The notes under the pieces are model-generated. The model was not told where the DNA came from and ran no database searches. It was given only the letters and a program-made list of their open reading frames with translations. Shown here one piece after another: positions 11,351-24,490 of a stretch of 64,000 nt of DNA (position 1 is its first letter; each line of letters starts with the position of its first letter). The translations under genes and the position numbers were made by a program. The stretch lies in the NCBI RefSeq assembly GCF_024166365.1, contig NC_064820.1, forward strand, positions 57,761,501 through 57,825,500. The letters are read 5' to 3'. The DNA comes from Elephas maximus indicus (lineage: Eukaryota; Chordata; Mammalia; Proboscidea; Elephantidae).

Positions 11351-13214
11351 TTTTTTTTTTTTTAATATATATATATATATTAAATATATGGATAAGAGAC
11401 TAATGGATTTCCATTAAAAAAAATCTAAACATGCAGAAACAGCAAAATTTAATTTGTCATTTTGGCTGGAAGAATCTGGCCTTGTCCTCTGCCGACTGCT
11501 GCTTTGCTACTTCTATATCTTTTGTTTACCTTGATAATTGTTAAACCAAAGCCAATTTTTGAGACCAGTTTCTTATGGGCAAGGTAATATGTTGTTGTTG
11601 TTAGGTGATGTCAAGTAGGTTCTAACTTACAGCGACCCTGTGTACAACAGAACGAAACACTGCCCCGTCCTGTGCCATCCTCAGAATTGTTATGCTTAAG
11701 CCCGTTATTGCAGCCACTGTGTCAATTCATCTAGTTGAGAGTCTTCCTCTTTTTCACTAACCCTCTATTTTACCAAGCATGATGTCCTTCTTCAGGAGCT
11801 GATCCCTCCTGACAACATGTCCAAAGTATGTGAGACAAAGTCTGGACATCCTTGCTTCTAAGGAACATTCTTGGCTGTACTTCTTCCAAGACAGATTTGT
11901 TTATTCTTTTGGCAGTCCATGGTATATTCAATATTCTTCGCCATCACCATAATTCAAAGGTGTCAATTCTTTTTCAGGCTTCCTTATTCATTGTCCAGCT
12001 TTCGCATGCTTATGAGGCAACTGAAAACACCATGGCTTGGGTCAGGTGCACCTTAGTCTTCCAGGTGACATCTTTGCTTTTTAACACTTTAAGGAGGTCT
12101 TTTGCAGCAGATTTGCCCAGTGCAACATATTGTTTGATTTCTTGACTGCTGCTTCCATGGCTGTTGATTGTGGATCTAAGTAAAATGAAATCTTTGACAA
12201 CTTCAATCTTGTCTCTGTTTATCATGATGTTGCTTATCAGTCCAGCAGTGAGAATTTCTGTTTTATGTTGAGGTGTAATCCATACTGAAGGCTGTAGGCT
12301 TTGATCTTCATCAGTAAGTGCTTCAAGTCCTCTTTGCTTTCAGCAAGCAAGGTTGTGTCATTTACATATCGCAGTTTGTTAATGAGTCTTCCTCCAATCC
12401 TGATGCCCTGTTCTTCTTCATATAGTCCAGCTTCTCAGATTATTTGCTCAGCATACAGATTGAATCAGTACGGTGAAAGGATACAACCCTGACATTAACC
12501 ATGCAGTATCCCCTTGTTCTGTTCGAATGACTCTGTCTTGATCTATGTACAGGTTCTGCATGAGCACAATTAGCATTCTGGAATTCCCATTCTTTGAAAT
12601 GTCATCCATAATTTGTTATGATCCACACAGTTGAATGTCTTTGTATAGTCGATAAAACACAGGTAAATATCTTTCTGGTATTCTCTGCTTTCAGCCAAGA
12701 TCCATCTGATATCAGCAATGATATCCTAGGTTCCATATCCTCTTCTGAATCCAGCTTGAATTTCTGGCTGTTCCCTGTTGATGTACTACTGCAACAGTTT
12801 TTTTAGTTATCTTCAGCAAAATTTTACTTGCATTTGATATTAATGGTATTGTTTGATAATTTCTGCATTCTGTTGAACCACCTTTCTTTGGAATAGGCAC
12901 AAATATGGATCTCTCCTTGTCAGATGGCCAGGTAGCTGTCTTCCAAATTTCTTGGCATAGATGGGTGAGAGTGTCTAGTGTTGCATCCATTTGTTGAAAC
13001 ATCTCAATAGGTATTCTGTCAATTCCTGGGGCCCTGTTTTTCACCATTCCCTTCAGTGCAGCTTGGTCTTCCTTCAGTATCCTAGGTTATTGATCACATG
13101 CTACCTCCCGAAATGGTTGAACATTGACCAATTCTTTTTGGTATAGTGACTTTGTGTATTCCTTCCATCTTCTTTTGATGCTTCCTGCGTCATTCAGTAT
13201 TTTACCCATACCTA

Positions 13215-13370
13215 ATGAAATCCGATGCTGTTGAGTTGATCCTTAATCACAGCGACCCTATAGGGCAGAGTAGAACTGCCCCATAGGGTTTCCAGGGAGT
13301 GGCTGGTGGATTCAACTGGCAACCTTTTGGTTAGCAGCCGGGCTCTTAACCACTGCATCAACAGTGCTCC
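13215..13370 (-). repeat. AfroSINE, antisense, nested in RTE copy 1
   Basis: The AfroSINE body (gcagagtagaactgcccca) and head interrupt the RTE sequence between blocks that are contiguous in the RTE copy at 24491-27698. Confidence 0.88.
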
Positions 13371-14239
13371 TAGAATTCTTCAATATTGCAAAGAATCCTT
13401 CAAAATTGTAACTCGAGGCTTGATTTTTTTTCTTCAGTTCTTTTAGCTTGTTCTTCCCTTTGGGCTTTCATTTCTTTCCTTTTTTAAAATTGAACTTTAG
13501 ATGAAGGTTTACAGAACAAACTAGTTTCTCATCAAACAGTTAGTACACATATCATTCTATAACATTGGTTAACAACCCCACGACATGTCAACGCTCTCCC
13601 TTCTCAACCCTGGGTTCCCTTATTACCAGCTTTCCTGTTCCCTCCTACCTTCCAGTCCCTGCCCCAGACCTGGTGCGCCCCTTTAGTCTTGTTTTGTTCC
13701 TTGGGCCTGTTCAATTTTTGGCTGAAGGGTGAACCTCAGGAGTGGCCTCATTACTGAGCTGGAAGTGTGTCCGGGGTCCATTCTCTCAGGGTTTCTCCAG
13801 TCTCTGTCAGGCCAGCAAGTCTGGTCTTTCTTTTTGAGTTAGAATTTTGTTCTACATTTTTCTCCAGCTCTGTCCAGGACCCTCTATTGTGATCCCTGTC
13901 AGAGCAGTCAGTGGTGGTAACCAGGTACCATCTAGTTGTACTGGACTCAGTCTGGTGGAGGCCGTGGTAGAGGTGCTCCATTAGTCCTTTGGACTAATCT
14001 TTCCCTCTTGTCTTTAGTTATCTTCATTATTCCTTGCTCCTGAAGGGGTGGGAGCAGTGGAGTATTCTAGATGGCTGCTCACAGGCTTTTAAGACCCCAG
14101 ACGCTACTCACCAAAGTAGTATGTAGAACATTTTCTTATAAACCCTTTTATGCCAATTGAGCTAGATGTTCCCTGAGACTATGGTGTTTTTCCATCCCTC
14201 TCCCCCGTCGTAACCATCAAAGATGTTTCTTTCTATATG

Positions 14240-17200
14240 TAAACCTTTCATCAATATTTACAGTAGTGGTCTCACACAATATTTGTCCTTTTGTGACTGA
14301 CTTATTTCACTCAGCATAATTTCCTCCAGCTGTATCCATGTTATGAGATGCTTCACAGATTCATCGTTGTTTTTTAGCGTTGTGTAATACTCCATTTGTG
14401 TATGTACCACAGTTTATCTATTCATCTGTCAATGGGCATCTAGGTTGTTTCCATCTTTTTGCTATTGTGAACAATGCTGCAATGAACGTGAGTGTGCATA
14501 TGTCTGTCCGTGTGACCACATTTTTTTCTCTAGGATATATTCCTAGGAGTGGGATTGCTGGATCATATATTTCTATTTTTAGCTTTCTAAAGAAGCCCCA
14601 TACCGTTTTCCAAAATGGTTGTATCATTTTGCATTCCCACCAGCAGTGCATAAGAGTTCCAATCTCCCTACAGTCTCTTCAACATTTGTTATTTTCTGTT
14701 TTATTGATTTGTGCCAGTAATGCTGGGGTGAGATGGTATCTCATTGTGGTTTTGATTTACATTTCTCTAATGGCTAGAGATCCTGTGCAATTCCTCATGT
14801 GTCTGTTGGCTGCTTGAATATCTTCTTTGGTGAAGTGTCTGTTCGTTTCCTTTGCCCATTTTTTAATTGGATTATTTGTCTTTTTTATTGTAGAGGTGTT
14901 GGGTTTTCTTGTAGATTTTAGAGATTAGACCTTTGGCTGACTTGTAATAGCCAAATTTTTTTCCCCAGCCCCTAGGTTCTCTTTTTACTCTTTTGGTGAA
15001 ATCTTTCAATGAACATAAGTGTTTAATTTTTAGAAGATCCCAGTTACCTAGCTTATCCTCTGGAGCTTGTGTGTTGTTGGTTGTGATTTGTATCCTGTTA
15101 ATGCCATATGTTAGGGCCTCTGGCGTTGATCCTATTTTTTCTTCTATGAACTTCATGGTTTTTGTCTTTATATTTAGGTCTTTGATCCATTTTGAGTTAG
15201 TTTTTGAATATGGTGTGAGGTATGGGTCCTGTTTCATTTTTTTTTTTTGCAGACGGACATCCAGTTTTGCCAGCACCATTTGTTAAAAAAGGCTGTTTTT
15301 CCCCATTTGATGGACTTTGGGCCCTTGTCAAAGATCAGGTGACCACAGGTGGATGGATTTACATCTGGGTTCTCAATTCTGTTCCATTGGTCAACATATC
15401 GGTCATTGTACCAGTACCAGGCTGTTTTGACTACCGTAGCTGTATAGTAGGTTCTGAGATCAGGTATTGTAAGTCCTGCTACTTTATTCTTCTTCTTCAT
15501 TAGTGCTTTACTTATCCAGGGCCTCTTCCCTTTCCATATAAAATTAATGATAATTTTTTCCATTTCTTTAAAGAATGTTGTTGGTATTTGGATCAGGATT
15601 GCATTGTATTTGTAAATCGCTTGGCTAGAACTGTCATTTTCACAATGTTGAGGCTACCTATCCATGAGTGTGGTATGTTTTTCCATTTATGTAGATCTCT
15701 TTTGGTTTCTTGCAATAGTGTTTTGCAGTTTTCTTTGTATAGGTCTTTTACATCCCTGGTTAGATTTTTTCCCGAGTATTTTATTTTTTTAGGGGCTATT
15801 ATAAATGGTATTGTTTTCCTGATTTCATCATTCTTTTTATTGATGTATAGGAATCCAACTGATTTTGTTTCTTCATCTTGTATTCTGCTGCTCTACTGAA
15901 TCTTGCTATTAGTTCCAGTAGTTTTCTCATGGAGTCTTTTGGATTTTCTTAGTATCATATCATCCACAAATAGGGACAGTTTAACTTCTTCATTACCAAT
16001 CTGGATGCCCTTTATTTCTGTTTCTTGCCTTATTGCTCTAGCTAAGACTTCCAACACAATGTTAAATAGGAGTAGTGATAAAGGGCATCCTTGTCTTATT
16101 CCTGTTCTCAAGGGGAATGTTTCAGCCTGTCTCCACTGAGAATGTTAGTCATTGGTTTTGCATAGATGCCCTTCATTGTGTTGAGAAATTCCACTTCTAT
16201 ACCTATTTTATTGAGAGTTTTTATCAGGAATGGGTGTTGGACTTTGTCGAATGCCTTTTGTGCGTCAATTTAGATGATCATGTGATTATTTTCTATCTTT
16301 TTATTTATGTGGTGGATTACGTTGATTGATTCTCTAGTGCTGAGCCATCCTTGCATACCTGGTATGAATCCTACTTGGTCATGGTGTATTATTTTTTTTG
16401 ATATGATGCTGAATTTTATTGGCTAAAATTTTGTTGAGAATTTTTGCATCTATATTCATGAGAGGTATTGGTCTGTTATATTATGTTTTTGTGGCATCTT
16501 TGCCTGGTTTTGGTATCAGGGTTATGTTGGCTTCATAAAATGAATATGGAAATATTGCTTCCTTTTCTACGTTCTGAAATAGTTTGAGTACTACTGGTGT
16601 AAGCTCTTCTCTGAATGTTTGGTAGAATTCTCCAGGGAAGTCATCTGGGCCAGAGCATTTTTTTTCTTGGGAGTTTTTTATTACCTTTTCGATCTCTTCT
16701 CTTGTTATGGGTCAGATTTCCAATGACATTTTTGTGTTAGTTTGGGGTTTTTTTTTTTTTTTTTTGGGTAGGTAGTGTGTCTCTAGAAATTTGCCCATTT
16801 TCCGTAGGTTTTCAAATTTGTTGGAGTATAGTTTTTCATAATACTCTGTTATAATCCTTTTTATTTCAGTTGGGTCTGTTGTAGTGTCCTCCATTTCATT
16901 TCTTATTTGGGTTATCTGCGTTCTTGTTTTTCTTTTGTCAATTTGGCTAGTGGTTTGTCAATTTTGTTGATCTTTTCAAAGAACTAACTTTTGGTTTTGT
17001 TGATTCTATTGTTTTTCCATTCTCTATTTCATTTATTTCTGCTGTGATCTTTATTATTTCCTTTCTTCTGGTGGCCATGGGCTTTTTTTTTTTTTTGCTG
17101 TTCTCTTTCTATTTGTTCAAGTTGTATAATTACTGTTTTGATTTGTCCCTTCTTTTTTGATGTGTGCATCTAGTGCTATAAATTGACCTCTGAGGACTGC

Positions 17201-18067
17201 CTTTGCTATGTCCCCAAGGTTTTGGTATGATGTGTTTTCATTCTCCTTTGCTTCTAGGAGCCATTTGATTCCATATTTGATTTCTTCTATTACCCAGTGG
17301 TTTTTAAGCAGCGTGTTATTCGGTTTCCATGCAACTGATTTTTTTTTTCCTACTCTTCCTGTTGTTAATTTCTACTTTGATTGCTTGTGGTCAGAGAAGA
17401 TACTTCGTATTATCTCAATGTTTTGGATTTTGTTGGGGGTTGCTTTGTGGCCTAAGATGTGGTCTATTCTGGTGAATTTTCCATGTGTGTTGGAAAAGAA
17501 TGTGTACTTTGCAGCTGTTGGGTGAAGTGTTCTATATATGTCTATGAGGTCAAGTTGGCTGATTGTGCTCTTTAGCTCTCCTGTGTCTTTGTTGAGTTTC
17601 TTTCTAGGTGTTCTGTCCTTTACTGAGAGTGGTGCGTTGAAGTCTACTATTATTGTGGAACTGTCAATTTCTCTTTTCATTGCCGTTAGAGTTTGTTTTA
17701 TGTATTTTGGAGCCCTGTCATTGAGTACATAGATATTTACCTTGGTTAAGTCTTCCTGATGCATCATCCCTTTAATCATTATATAATGTCCTTTGGCTTT
17801 TATGATGGATTTTATTTTAAAGCCTATCTTATCTGAGGTTAGTATTTTCATGCCTGCTTTTTTTGGTAGTCACTTGCTTGATATTTTTTTTTCAATCCTT
17901 TGATTTTTAGTAAATTTACGTCTTTGTTTCTAAGGTGTGTCTTTTGTAGACAGCATATTGATGGATCCTGTTTTTTTATCCATTCTGTCACGGTGTCTCT
18001 TTATGGGTGCATTTAGGCCATTTACATTCAGTGTAATTATTAATAGGTGTGAGTTTATTGCTGTCAT
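14240..18067 (-). pseudogene. Decayed L1 ORF2 (endonuclease-reverse transcriptase)
   Basis: In life ORF2p nicks DNA and copies L1 RNA into the genome. The start is placed at the ATG at 18067, followed by residues TAINSHLL and the endonuclease segment LNVNGLN. The fragment at 17372-17851 continues the endonuclease (FSNTHGKFTRIDHILG). The RT core is in the fragment at 15893-16111, with RQGCPLS and the catalytic FVDD box at 15959-15970. The C-terminal cysteine-containing region is spread over 15234-15563, 14872-15279 and 14418-14651. About 3.83 kb equals the usual length of 1275 codons, but the frame is broken many times. Confidence 0.92.
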
Positions 18068-18492
18068 TTTGTAATTTTTTTTTTTTGTGGTGCTGACATT
18101 TTCTTTGTACCTCTTATTCTCCTGTGCTGATTTCCTTCTGTTTGTGAATTTATTTTTCATTTCTTTTGTTTTTGTAGATTTTGTTTTTATTGAAACTCTA
18201 TATTTTTCTTCTTTATTTTGATGAGTAGGTTTGTTACCTTTCTTTGTGGTTACCTTGAAATTGACCCTTATCTTCCTAGGCTTGAGCCAGTCTATTATTA
18301 CTTGGTATTGCCTTGCCTTCCTTTCCATTAGAAAGTTCTATACCTGTACCGTTTATTCCCTCTTTTATTGTTCTGATGTTGTTGTCATTTACAGATTCAC
18401 CTCTCTGGTTCCCTGTTGCAATTCTTTTGGTTTTGGATAGTCCTTAAGAGTTCATTTCCTCCTGTCGTATCTGGCCGGTACAATCTCACGTC

Positions 18493-19499
18493 CTAGATAC
18501 TGGCTGTGGTCTGCTGTTTGTTCTCAGGCCAAAGGACTGCCTTTAATAATTCTTGTAAGTTTGGTTTGGTTTTTACATATTCCCTTAATTTCTGTTTATG
18601 TGGGAATGTCCTAATTTCACCATCATATTTGAATGAAAGTTTTGCAGGATATATTATTCTTGGTTGGCAATTTTTCTCTTTCAAGGTTTTATATATGGTC
18701 ATCCCATTACCTTCTTGCCTGCATGGTTTCTGCTGAATAATCAGAACTTCGTCTTATTGCTTCTCCTCTGTATGTGACTTTTTGTTTTTTTCAAGCTGCT
18801 CACCAGATTTTTTCTTTGTCTTTGGTTTTAGCGAATGTGATTATGCTATGCCTTGGTGCTTTTCTTTTGGGGTCTATCCTATATGCAGTTTGTTAAGCTT
18901 CTTGGATGGTCAGCTTTTCATCGTTCATGATATTAGGAAAGTTTCCTGTCAGCAATTCTTCAATGACCCTCTCTGTGTTTTCCGTGTTCTCTCCCTATTC
19001 TGGAACTCCTATTGCTCGTGAATTTTTGCTTTTGATTGTATCCCACATAATTCTCAGGGTTTCTTCATTTTTTTTCCTCTGATTTTTCCTGAAACAGAGT
19101 TGTATCCAAGTGTTTGTTTTCAATTTTGCTGATTCTGTCTTCCATTGTTTCAAACCTCCTTCCCAGCCCTTCTATGACACTGTCCATTTCTGAAATCTTG
19201 TTTATATTTTGAATTTCTAATTGTTGTTTTTGTATTATTTCTAGTTTTGAATTTATTTTCACATTTTGTTCCTGTGTTACTTTTCTGAATTCCTCCACTT
19301 TTTTGTCTGTATTTTCCGTGAATTTGTCTGCCTTTTCCATAAATGTGTCTATTTTTTCCTCATTTTTGTCCGCTTTTTGCTTCAACTCTTGGATTGCTCT
19401 GAATATTAGAGATCTGAATTCCCTGTTAGGTAGTTCTAGTGCCTTTTCTTCTACTGGAAAGTCATCTGGTGTTTTATTTTGGGTGCCTACTGGAACCAT
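18493..19499 (-). pseudogene. Decayed L1 ORF1 (RNA-binding coiled-coil protein)
   Basis: ORF1p is the trimeric RNA chaperone of the L1 particle. The first 144 codons (19499-19065) are charged and heptad-rich, as expected for the coiled coil (for example EEKIDTFMEKADKFTENTDK). The C-terminal domain is recognisable at 18702-18493 (IIYPAKLSFKYDGEIRTF). The middle (RRM) section lies in other frames because of frameshifts. The span of about 1 kb fits the usual 330-340 codons. Confidence 0.88.
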
Positions 19500-19879
19500 C
19501 CTGTCCTGTTTTTTTTTAAATATGTTTTGATATTTTCTGCTGTCTTTGGAACATTGAGTAGTTATTTTCTTTGTTTCTTGATTATAAATTTTTTTTTCCT
19601 GCTTTTTTGTTTCATTTGGTTATGTATGATCAAGTGGGATGTGCATTCTTTGTTGTTTGCTTGTCTGTAATGATACTTTTCACGTCCTTGTCCAGTGGGC
19701 AGGGCCAGTCTTTCAGAGATGGTGCAGCAGGGTCGGTCCAGCTGAAGGGAAGGGTCTGGGATGGGTTGCTTGTGGTACGTACTAGGGCCAACAGGGTGGG
19801 CCAGGAATCAGTGCCGGGCAAGTTCCAGCAGTCTGTGCCTGTGCTGCTTGGGGGCATAATGTTCAGTGCATGGTGCAAG

Positions 19880-21110
19880 TAGGTAGGAAAGAAGGAGGAG
19901 GTTGTGATATGTGGAGCGAATAGGGGTATGGGAAAGAAGAGAGAGAGGAGAGAGAAACAGGTGCCAAAAACAAAAAAGCAAAGAAAGAAAGAAAAAAAAA
20001 AAAAGAGTGAGCTAAGGGACCTTACTGTTGGAGTGGAGAGATGAGAAACTGAGAAATGGAGAAAAGCAAAAAGGAAAAAAAAAAAACAAGAATGGAAAAA
20101 AAAGAAAAAAGAACTAGATAAAAATTTGGAAAAGAAAAGCCCCCAGAAGCCCTGGAATCCCACTGGTGGGGCTGCTAAGACCAGGGAAGTGGCTCCCAGG
20201 CTGCCCACTCTAGCCTGGCTAGAAGGGGTATAGATGTCACAGAGCACCAGGTATTCAGGAGTCAGAAAAAGAAGATAAGTAGGTATAGAGAGATGAGACC
20301 TGAGAAATGAAGAAAGACAGAAAAGGAGAAAGAGAGAGAAAAGAAGAAGAAAAAAAGAAATGTCCCCAGGGATCCCACCTACACAGCTGTGCAGATTTGG
20401 GGAGTGGCCCCTAGGCCCTACCAGTGCAGCCTGGCTAGAAGGGGCTCCCAAGCTGTGAAAAGAAAAAGAAAACGAACAAAGCAAAACAAAACAGGAACAA
20501 GCAAAACAAGGAAAAAGCCCCAGGGACCCCACCAGGGTGGTGTCAGGGGCAGGGGAGTAGTTTCTCTTTCAAGAAGAAGCAAAGATGGCACAGGGAGCCA
20601 GGTGCTCCAGAGAAAGGAGGCGGAGGTGGTAGAAGGCACAGAAGAAACAGAAAGAACCAACACCAGCTCAGAGGCCCAGCCAGTGTGGGCAGGGTGGATA
20701 CCAGCAGCCTGAGGCCATAGCACTTGCCTCCCGGCCAAGAGACTGTGGCTGGCGAAGGAGGGGGGCGGCGGGGAGGGGAGGCTAGAAAATTGTATATGGC
20801 TCATTACCAGGTGCTCCGTCTCCTGCTGGGAACTTCCTGAAGCTGCTTTCCCATACTTCTTGTCCACTAATCTCCGATGTAGGTGGGGCAAATCAAAGTG
20901 GCAGGGACGCTGCAATTCCCCGTCGGTGGAACTACCGCAGCCAGGTAGGAAGCTCGTAGGTAGAGCAGCAGGGAGAGAATGGGGGATGGGAAAGCATGTA
21001 TTGCTGGTTACTGGGTGCTCTGTCTCCTGCTGGGAGCTCCACGAAGCTGCTTTCCCATGTTCATTGTCTGCCGATCCCCGACAGGAGTCCAAGCTGGTGG
21101 ATCCATCCCG
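19880..21110 (-). repeat. Tandemly repeated, purine-rich L1 5' UTR (promoter monomers)
   Basis: Two kinds of repeat are visible on the plus strand. One unit of about 200-230 bp recurs around 20137, 20360 and 20510 (agcctggctagaaggggt versus agcctggctagaaggggc; ccccagggatcccac versus ccccagggaccccac). A second unit recurs at about 20800-20990 and 20995-21110 (gtgctccgtctcctgctggg versus gtgctctgtctcctgctggg). Long A/G-only stretches lie between them. This layout recalls monomer-type L1 promoters of rodents. The minus-strand open frames of 300 and 258 codons here are compositional, not genes. Confidence 0.75.
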
Positions 21111-21934
21111 AGTTAGCTGATGGGGCCCACCGCATGTATCTCTCCTCCCTCTCTGTCCTATGTGCTTGGAATTCTTTATTTCTTCATTTGGCACTTCAGG
21201 TTCCAGGAATGACGTTTGTCTCTGTTTTACTTAGTTTTTCGGGCCTTTTCTATGGAGGGACAGTGTGGTGCTTCTGTCTATGGCACCGTGTTGGCTGGAA
21301 GTCCTTTTTGGTTTTCTAACTCCAGGTCTTTGCACATTTTATCATAATCCTTTACTTTGTCTTCATGAACTTTTCTTTGACATCTTTTGTTTAGTTCTTT
21401 TATGTGATTATTTCTCCCTTTTGTTTTAGCTCCTCTAAGCTTGAGAGGAAGTTTCAGAGTCTTCTCTGACATTCGTTTTGGTCTTTTCTTTTTTCCTGCC
21501 TTTTTAATGACCTTTTGCTTTCCTCTTGTCCTTGAGGTCATCCTACAACTCATCTCGTCTTTGGTCATTAGTGTTCAATGCTTCATCTATTCTTGAGATG
21601 GTCTCTAATTTCCGGTGGAATATACTGAAGGTTGCACTTTGGCTCCAGTAGACTTGTTCTAATTTCCTTCAGCTTCAACTTGAACTTGCATATGAGCAAT
21701 CGGTGGTCAGTTCTGCAGTCAGTCCCTGTCCTTGTGAATGGTGATACTGAGTTTCTCCATCGTCTCTTTCCACAGATGTATTCAGTTTTATTCCTGTGCA
21801 TTCCATCTGGTAAGGCCCATATGTATAGTAGCTGTTTATGTTGAAAAAAAGGTATTTGCCATGAAGTCGTTGGTCTCACAAAATTCTATCATGCATTTTG
21901 TTATGGTAACATCTCACTTCCAACTACCAAATAT

Positions 21935-22385
21935 TGGTATTAGTTATCTCTGGGTGCATAATAAATTATCCAAAAACTTAGCTGGTGAAAACAACAATAA
22001 ATATTATCTCGTTCAGTTTCTGTGGGTCAGAAATTTAATAGTGACTTTTCTGGGTAGATAGGGCTCAAAGTCTCTCATGAAGTTACAGTTAAGATATCAA
22101 GTAGGACTACAGTCATCTGAAGTCACCTGGGGCTGTAAGATCCCCTTTCAAAATGATTCACTTACATGGTGCTTGTCAGTAGAAGGCCTCAGTTACTCTT
22201 CATAGGCTACTTGAATGTCCTTACAAGATGGGGCTGGCTTCCCTCAGAGTGAGCAGTCTGAGGGAGAACAAAGTAGAAGCCTTAATATTTCTTGGGACCT
22301 GGCCTCATAGGTTACACATTGCCATTTCTGCAATATCCTATTGATTTCATGAATCAGCTTTATTCACTGTAGCAGATTACTACTC
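21935..22385. repeat. Ancient interspersed repeat fragment (unnamed family B)
   Basis: Reads as a decayed copy of a common mammalian repeat with landmarks tatctctgggtgcataataa, agtttctgtgggtcag, aaagtctctcatgaag and ggcttccctcagagtgag. A partial relative occurs at 28565-28770. The class (LTR/MaLR or DNA) is not certain. Confidence 0.5.
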
Positions 22386-24478
22386 AAGTATGTGAATACC
22401 AGGAGTCAGGGATCCTTGGGGGCCATCTTGGTTGCTAGTTACCACACTTACCAAAGGAATCGAGATGATATTCAAACAGAGCCAAGGGAGGCAGAGCATA
22501 GTGTTTGGATTATGGACTGTGGTTATAAAACTGGGGGGAAAAGATATGGAGAGTCCTTAGAAGATTCAGATGCTAACAGACACTTCACCAGTGGTACAAG
22601 ATTTCCAGAGGGAATTTGGACAGGACACATTTGGAGCTGTTTGTTACTCTTCTTGATTTATGGCTCAGAATACTTTTTTGTTGATGTTGGTGCTGGATCC
22701 TTTTCATTCTTCTCTTGTTGGACCTTGGCAATTTGCTTTTGTATACTTTTCCTTTTCTTTGTTTGAAAATGTGCCTAATTGTCAAAGAATTCCAGTACTT
22801 CTTTTAAAAATAGTAGACTTTCTTATTGTGCCAATGTTTAACTAACTGGTTGCAAGCTTCTCTTGTTCCTGGGTACTGTCTTTCTTTACTAAAAATGCCG
22901 TGACCCAAGTAAATGTTCTAATTGTTTATCTCTAAACATTCTAAATGTTTATCTCCAGTCTTTTTCACTACTTCTCTCCTGGGCTAATATGAGCTCTTTT
23001 AAGATATGAGTCTTTTCTTTTTGTATAATCAATGCTTTTTACAGACTTAGCACGTAGTAGGTACTCGATCATTGTATGTCGCTGAAATATATTCATTTGA
23101 ATGCCAGAGGTCACTAAATATAAAAATGTATTCTGTGTTTTATCCCCTTTGCTGCCTACGGAGCCAATGAAGCACTTAAAATAGCTTATTTTTAATTGCT
23201 TCAAACTTAGACCTTTATATTTTTCTCTTTTCAGCTAACATTGTTAACTGAAAATGTGCTTATTTTACATACTATAAGAGGATTATTTCAACGAGTACTA
23301 ATATTTGTCCCTGCCCCCACTCCCCCTTGTCTTTGGGAAAGTTCTTGATTTCTTTCCATCCCTTTCAGACTTAGTGGTGTGCATAATGGGTAGGTGAATG
23401 GAGGTGAATATTGATAGAGCTGTGTAAGGGGTACAGTTAGGATGGTAGTTTTTATATCCCTAACTTCCCCTTCTTTTTTTGAGGAGAGTGTAAAAAAGAT
23501 ACTAATTACTTTTACTTGTAACAAAAGAGTGAAAACCTAAGTTAGCTCAAGGAAAAAACTGAAATTATTAATAGTATACAATAGAACTCATGGATGAAAA
23601 AGCAGTCAGATTTATGGTAAAGAATGGAAACAGGTCCTGGGAAACTGACAGGCACACCTCCCTTTCTGAGTGTCTGCTTCAGTCTTCTCTGTTTATAGAT
23701 TGGTTTCCTCTTCAATTCCCATACATTGCAATGTATGGCCACTGAGTTAGTTGAGTCCTTCATGAAACAGACACTGAGGTGGAGTTAGGAGTATAATAAG
23801 TTTATTGGGGTATAATGTCTGTGAAAGATAAAAGGAAGAAGATAGATTGGACAGGGAAAGCCTACACATCATGAGGTAGATCTGACACCTATTAAAGAAA
23901 GTAGGGAGGAAGCGGGATTAGACAAGGAGACCGTCAGACTGTGATGTGGATGTGCCAAAATCCAGACCAGCCCAATGGGGAACTGCAGAGCAAAGATTAT
24001 CCTTTAGAGGTGTTCCATGTTGGATGGGAATGTCTAGACTCCAATACCCCTGCAAAGCTTAGACATTAGCTGGGTTTGCCTGGGAAAAGTGTGGCTTCAG
24101 CTCAAATGCTGAGGCAGATTCTGGGGGCACTAATAGCTGGGACTGTGGTCTAACTCCACTCTGCATCTGATACCATCTTTCTTAAAGGGAGAACTGAGCA
24201 GAACACCTCCATGGCTGCTACAACCCGTCAAGAACTAAAAAAGTATCTTTGTTGTGAGCATTTATGTATAGAGTTTACTTGTGCTAGAAATTGCGTGCAT
24301 CTGTCCCGCGTATTACCAAGGAAGAATTCTGGCCCAAGAGGGTAGGTTTGTGTTTAAAAAAATGCCCCCTGGGGCCCATCGCTATGGTTAAGAAGATGGG
24401 TTTGGGGCAGGCTGGGCATTTTCTCCAAAAGATATTGTCTTTGTTCTGCAGGATAAAATTCAAATGTCGAAGGTCACC
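22386..24478. other. No gene; unassigned, with an LTR-like stretch at about 23765-24215
   Basis: No frame has protein-like features. The section 23765-24215 (acactgaggtggagttagga and following) looks like an old LTR-type repeat but could not be named. A frame of 124 codons at 22392-22766 is low-complexity and is rejected. Confidence 0.45.
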
Positions 24479-24490
24479 ATGTATAGCAAT

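Larger units (their letters stand above)
13470..21301 (-). mobile_element. Nearly complete 7.8-kb L1 LINE, antisense, inserted in RTE copy 1
   Basis: The order on the minus strand is 5' UTR (21301-19500), ORF1 (19499-18493), inter-ORF spacer, ORF2 (18067 to about 14240) and 3' UTR to 13470. The flanking RTE sequence is duplicated as a diverged 14-16-bp TSD: ttccctttgggctttc at 13454-13469 and tcctttttggttttc at 21302-21316, both matching ttcccttttggttttc in intact RTE copies. Both ORFs carry frameshifts and stops, so this copy is dead. At about 7.8 kb it is longer than the 6 kb of primate L1, because of a 1.8-kb 5' UTR. Confidence 0.93.
11591..21930 (-). mobile_element. RTE (BovB-type) LINE copy 1, 5'-truncated, split by a SINE and an L1
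   Basis: The left part (11591 to about 13470) holds the 3' tail, the C-terminal domain and the reverse transcriptase; the right part (21302 to about 21930) holds the linker and the end of the endonuclease. Minus-strand fragments at 12712-13047, 21278-21568 and 21583-21879 match copies 2 and 3. The RT catalytic box reads YVND (codons at 12357-12368) instead of YADD, so it is dead. The 5' end is lost near 21930. Confidence 0.88.

Noticed and set aside
19630-21194. Two long minus-strand open frames (300 and 258 codons), the longest in the window
   Set aside because: They lie in the L1 5' UTR on its pyrimidine-rich sense strand, where stop codons are rare by composition. The products are F/S/L/P-rich, overlap each other and show no domain.
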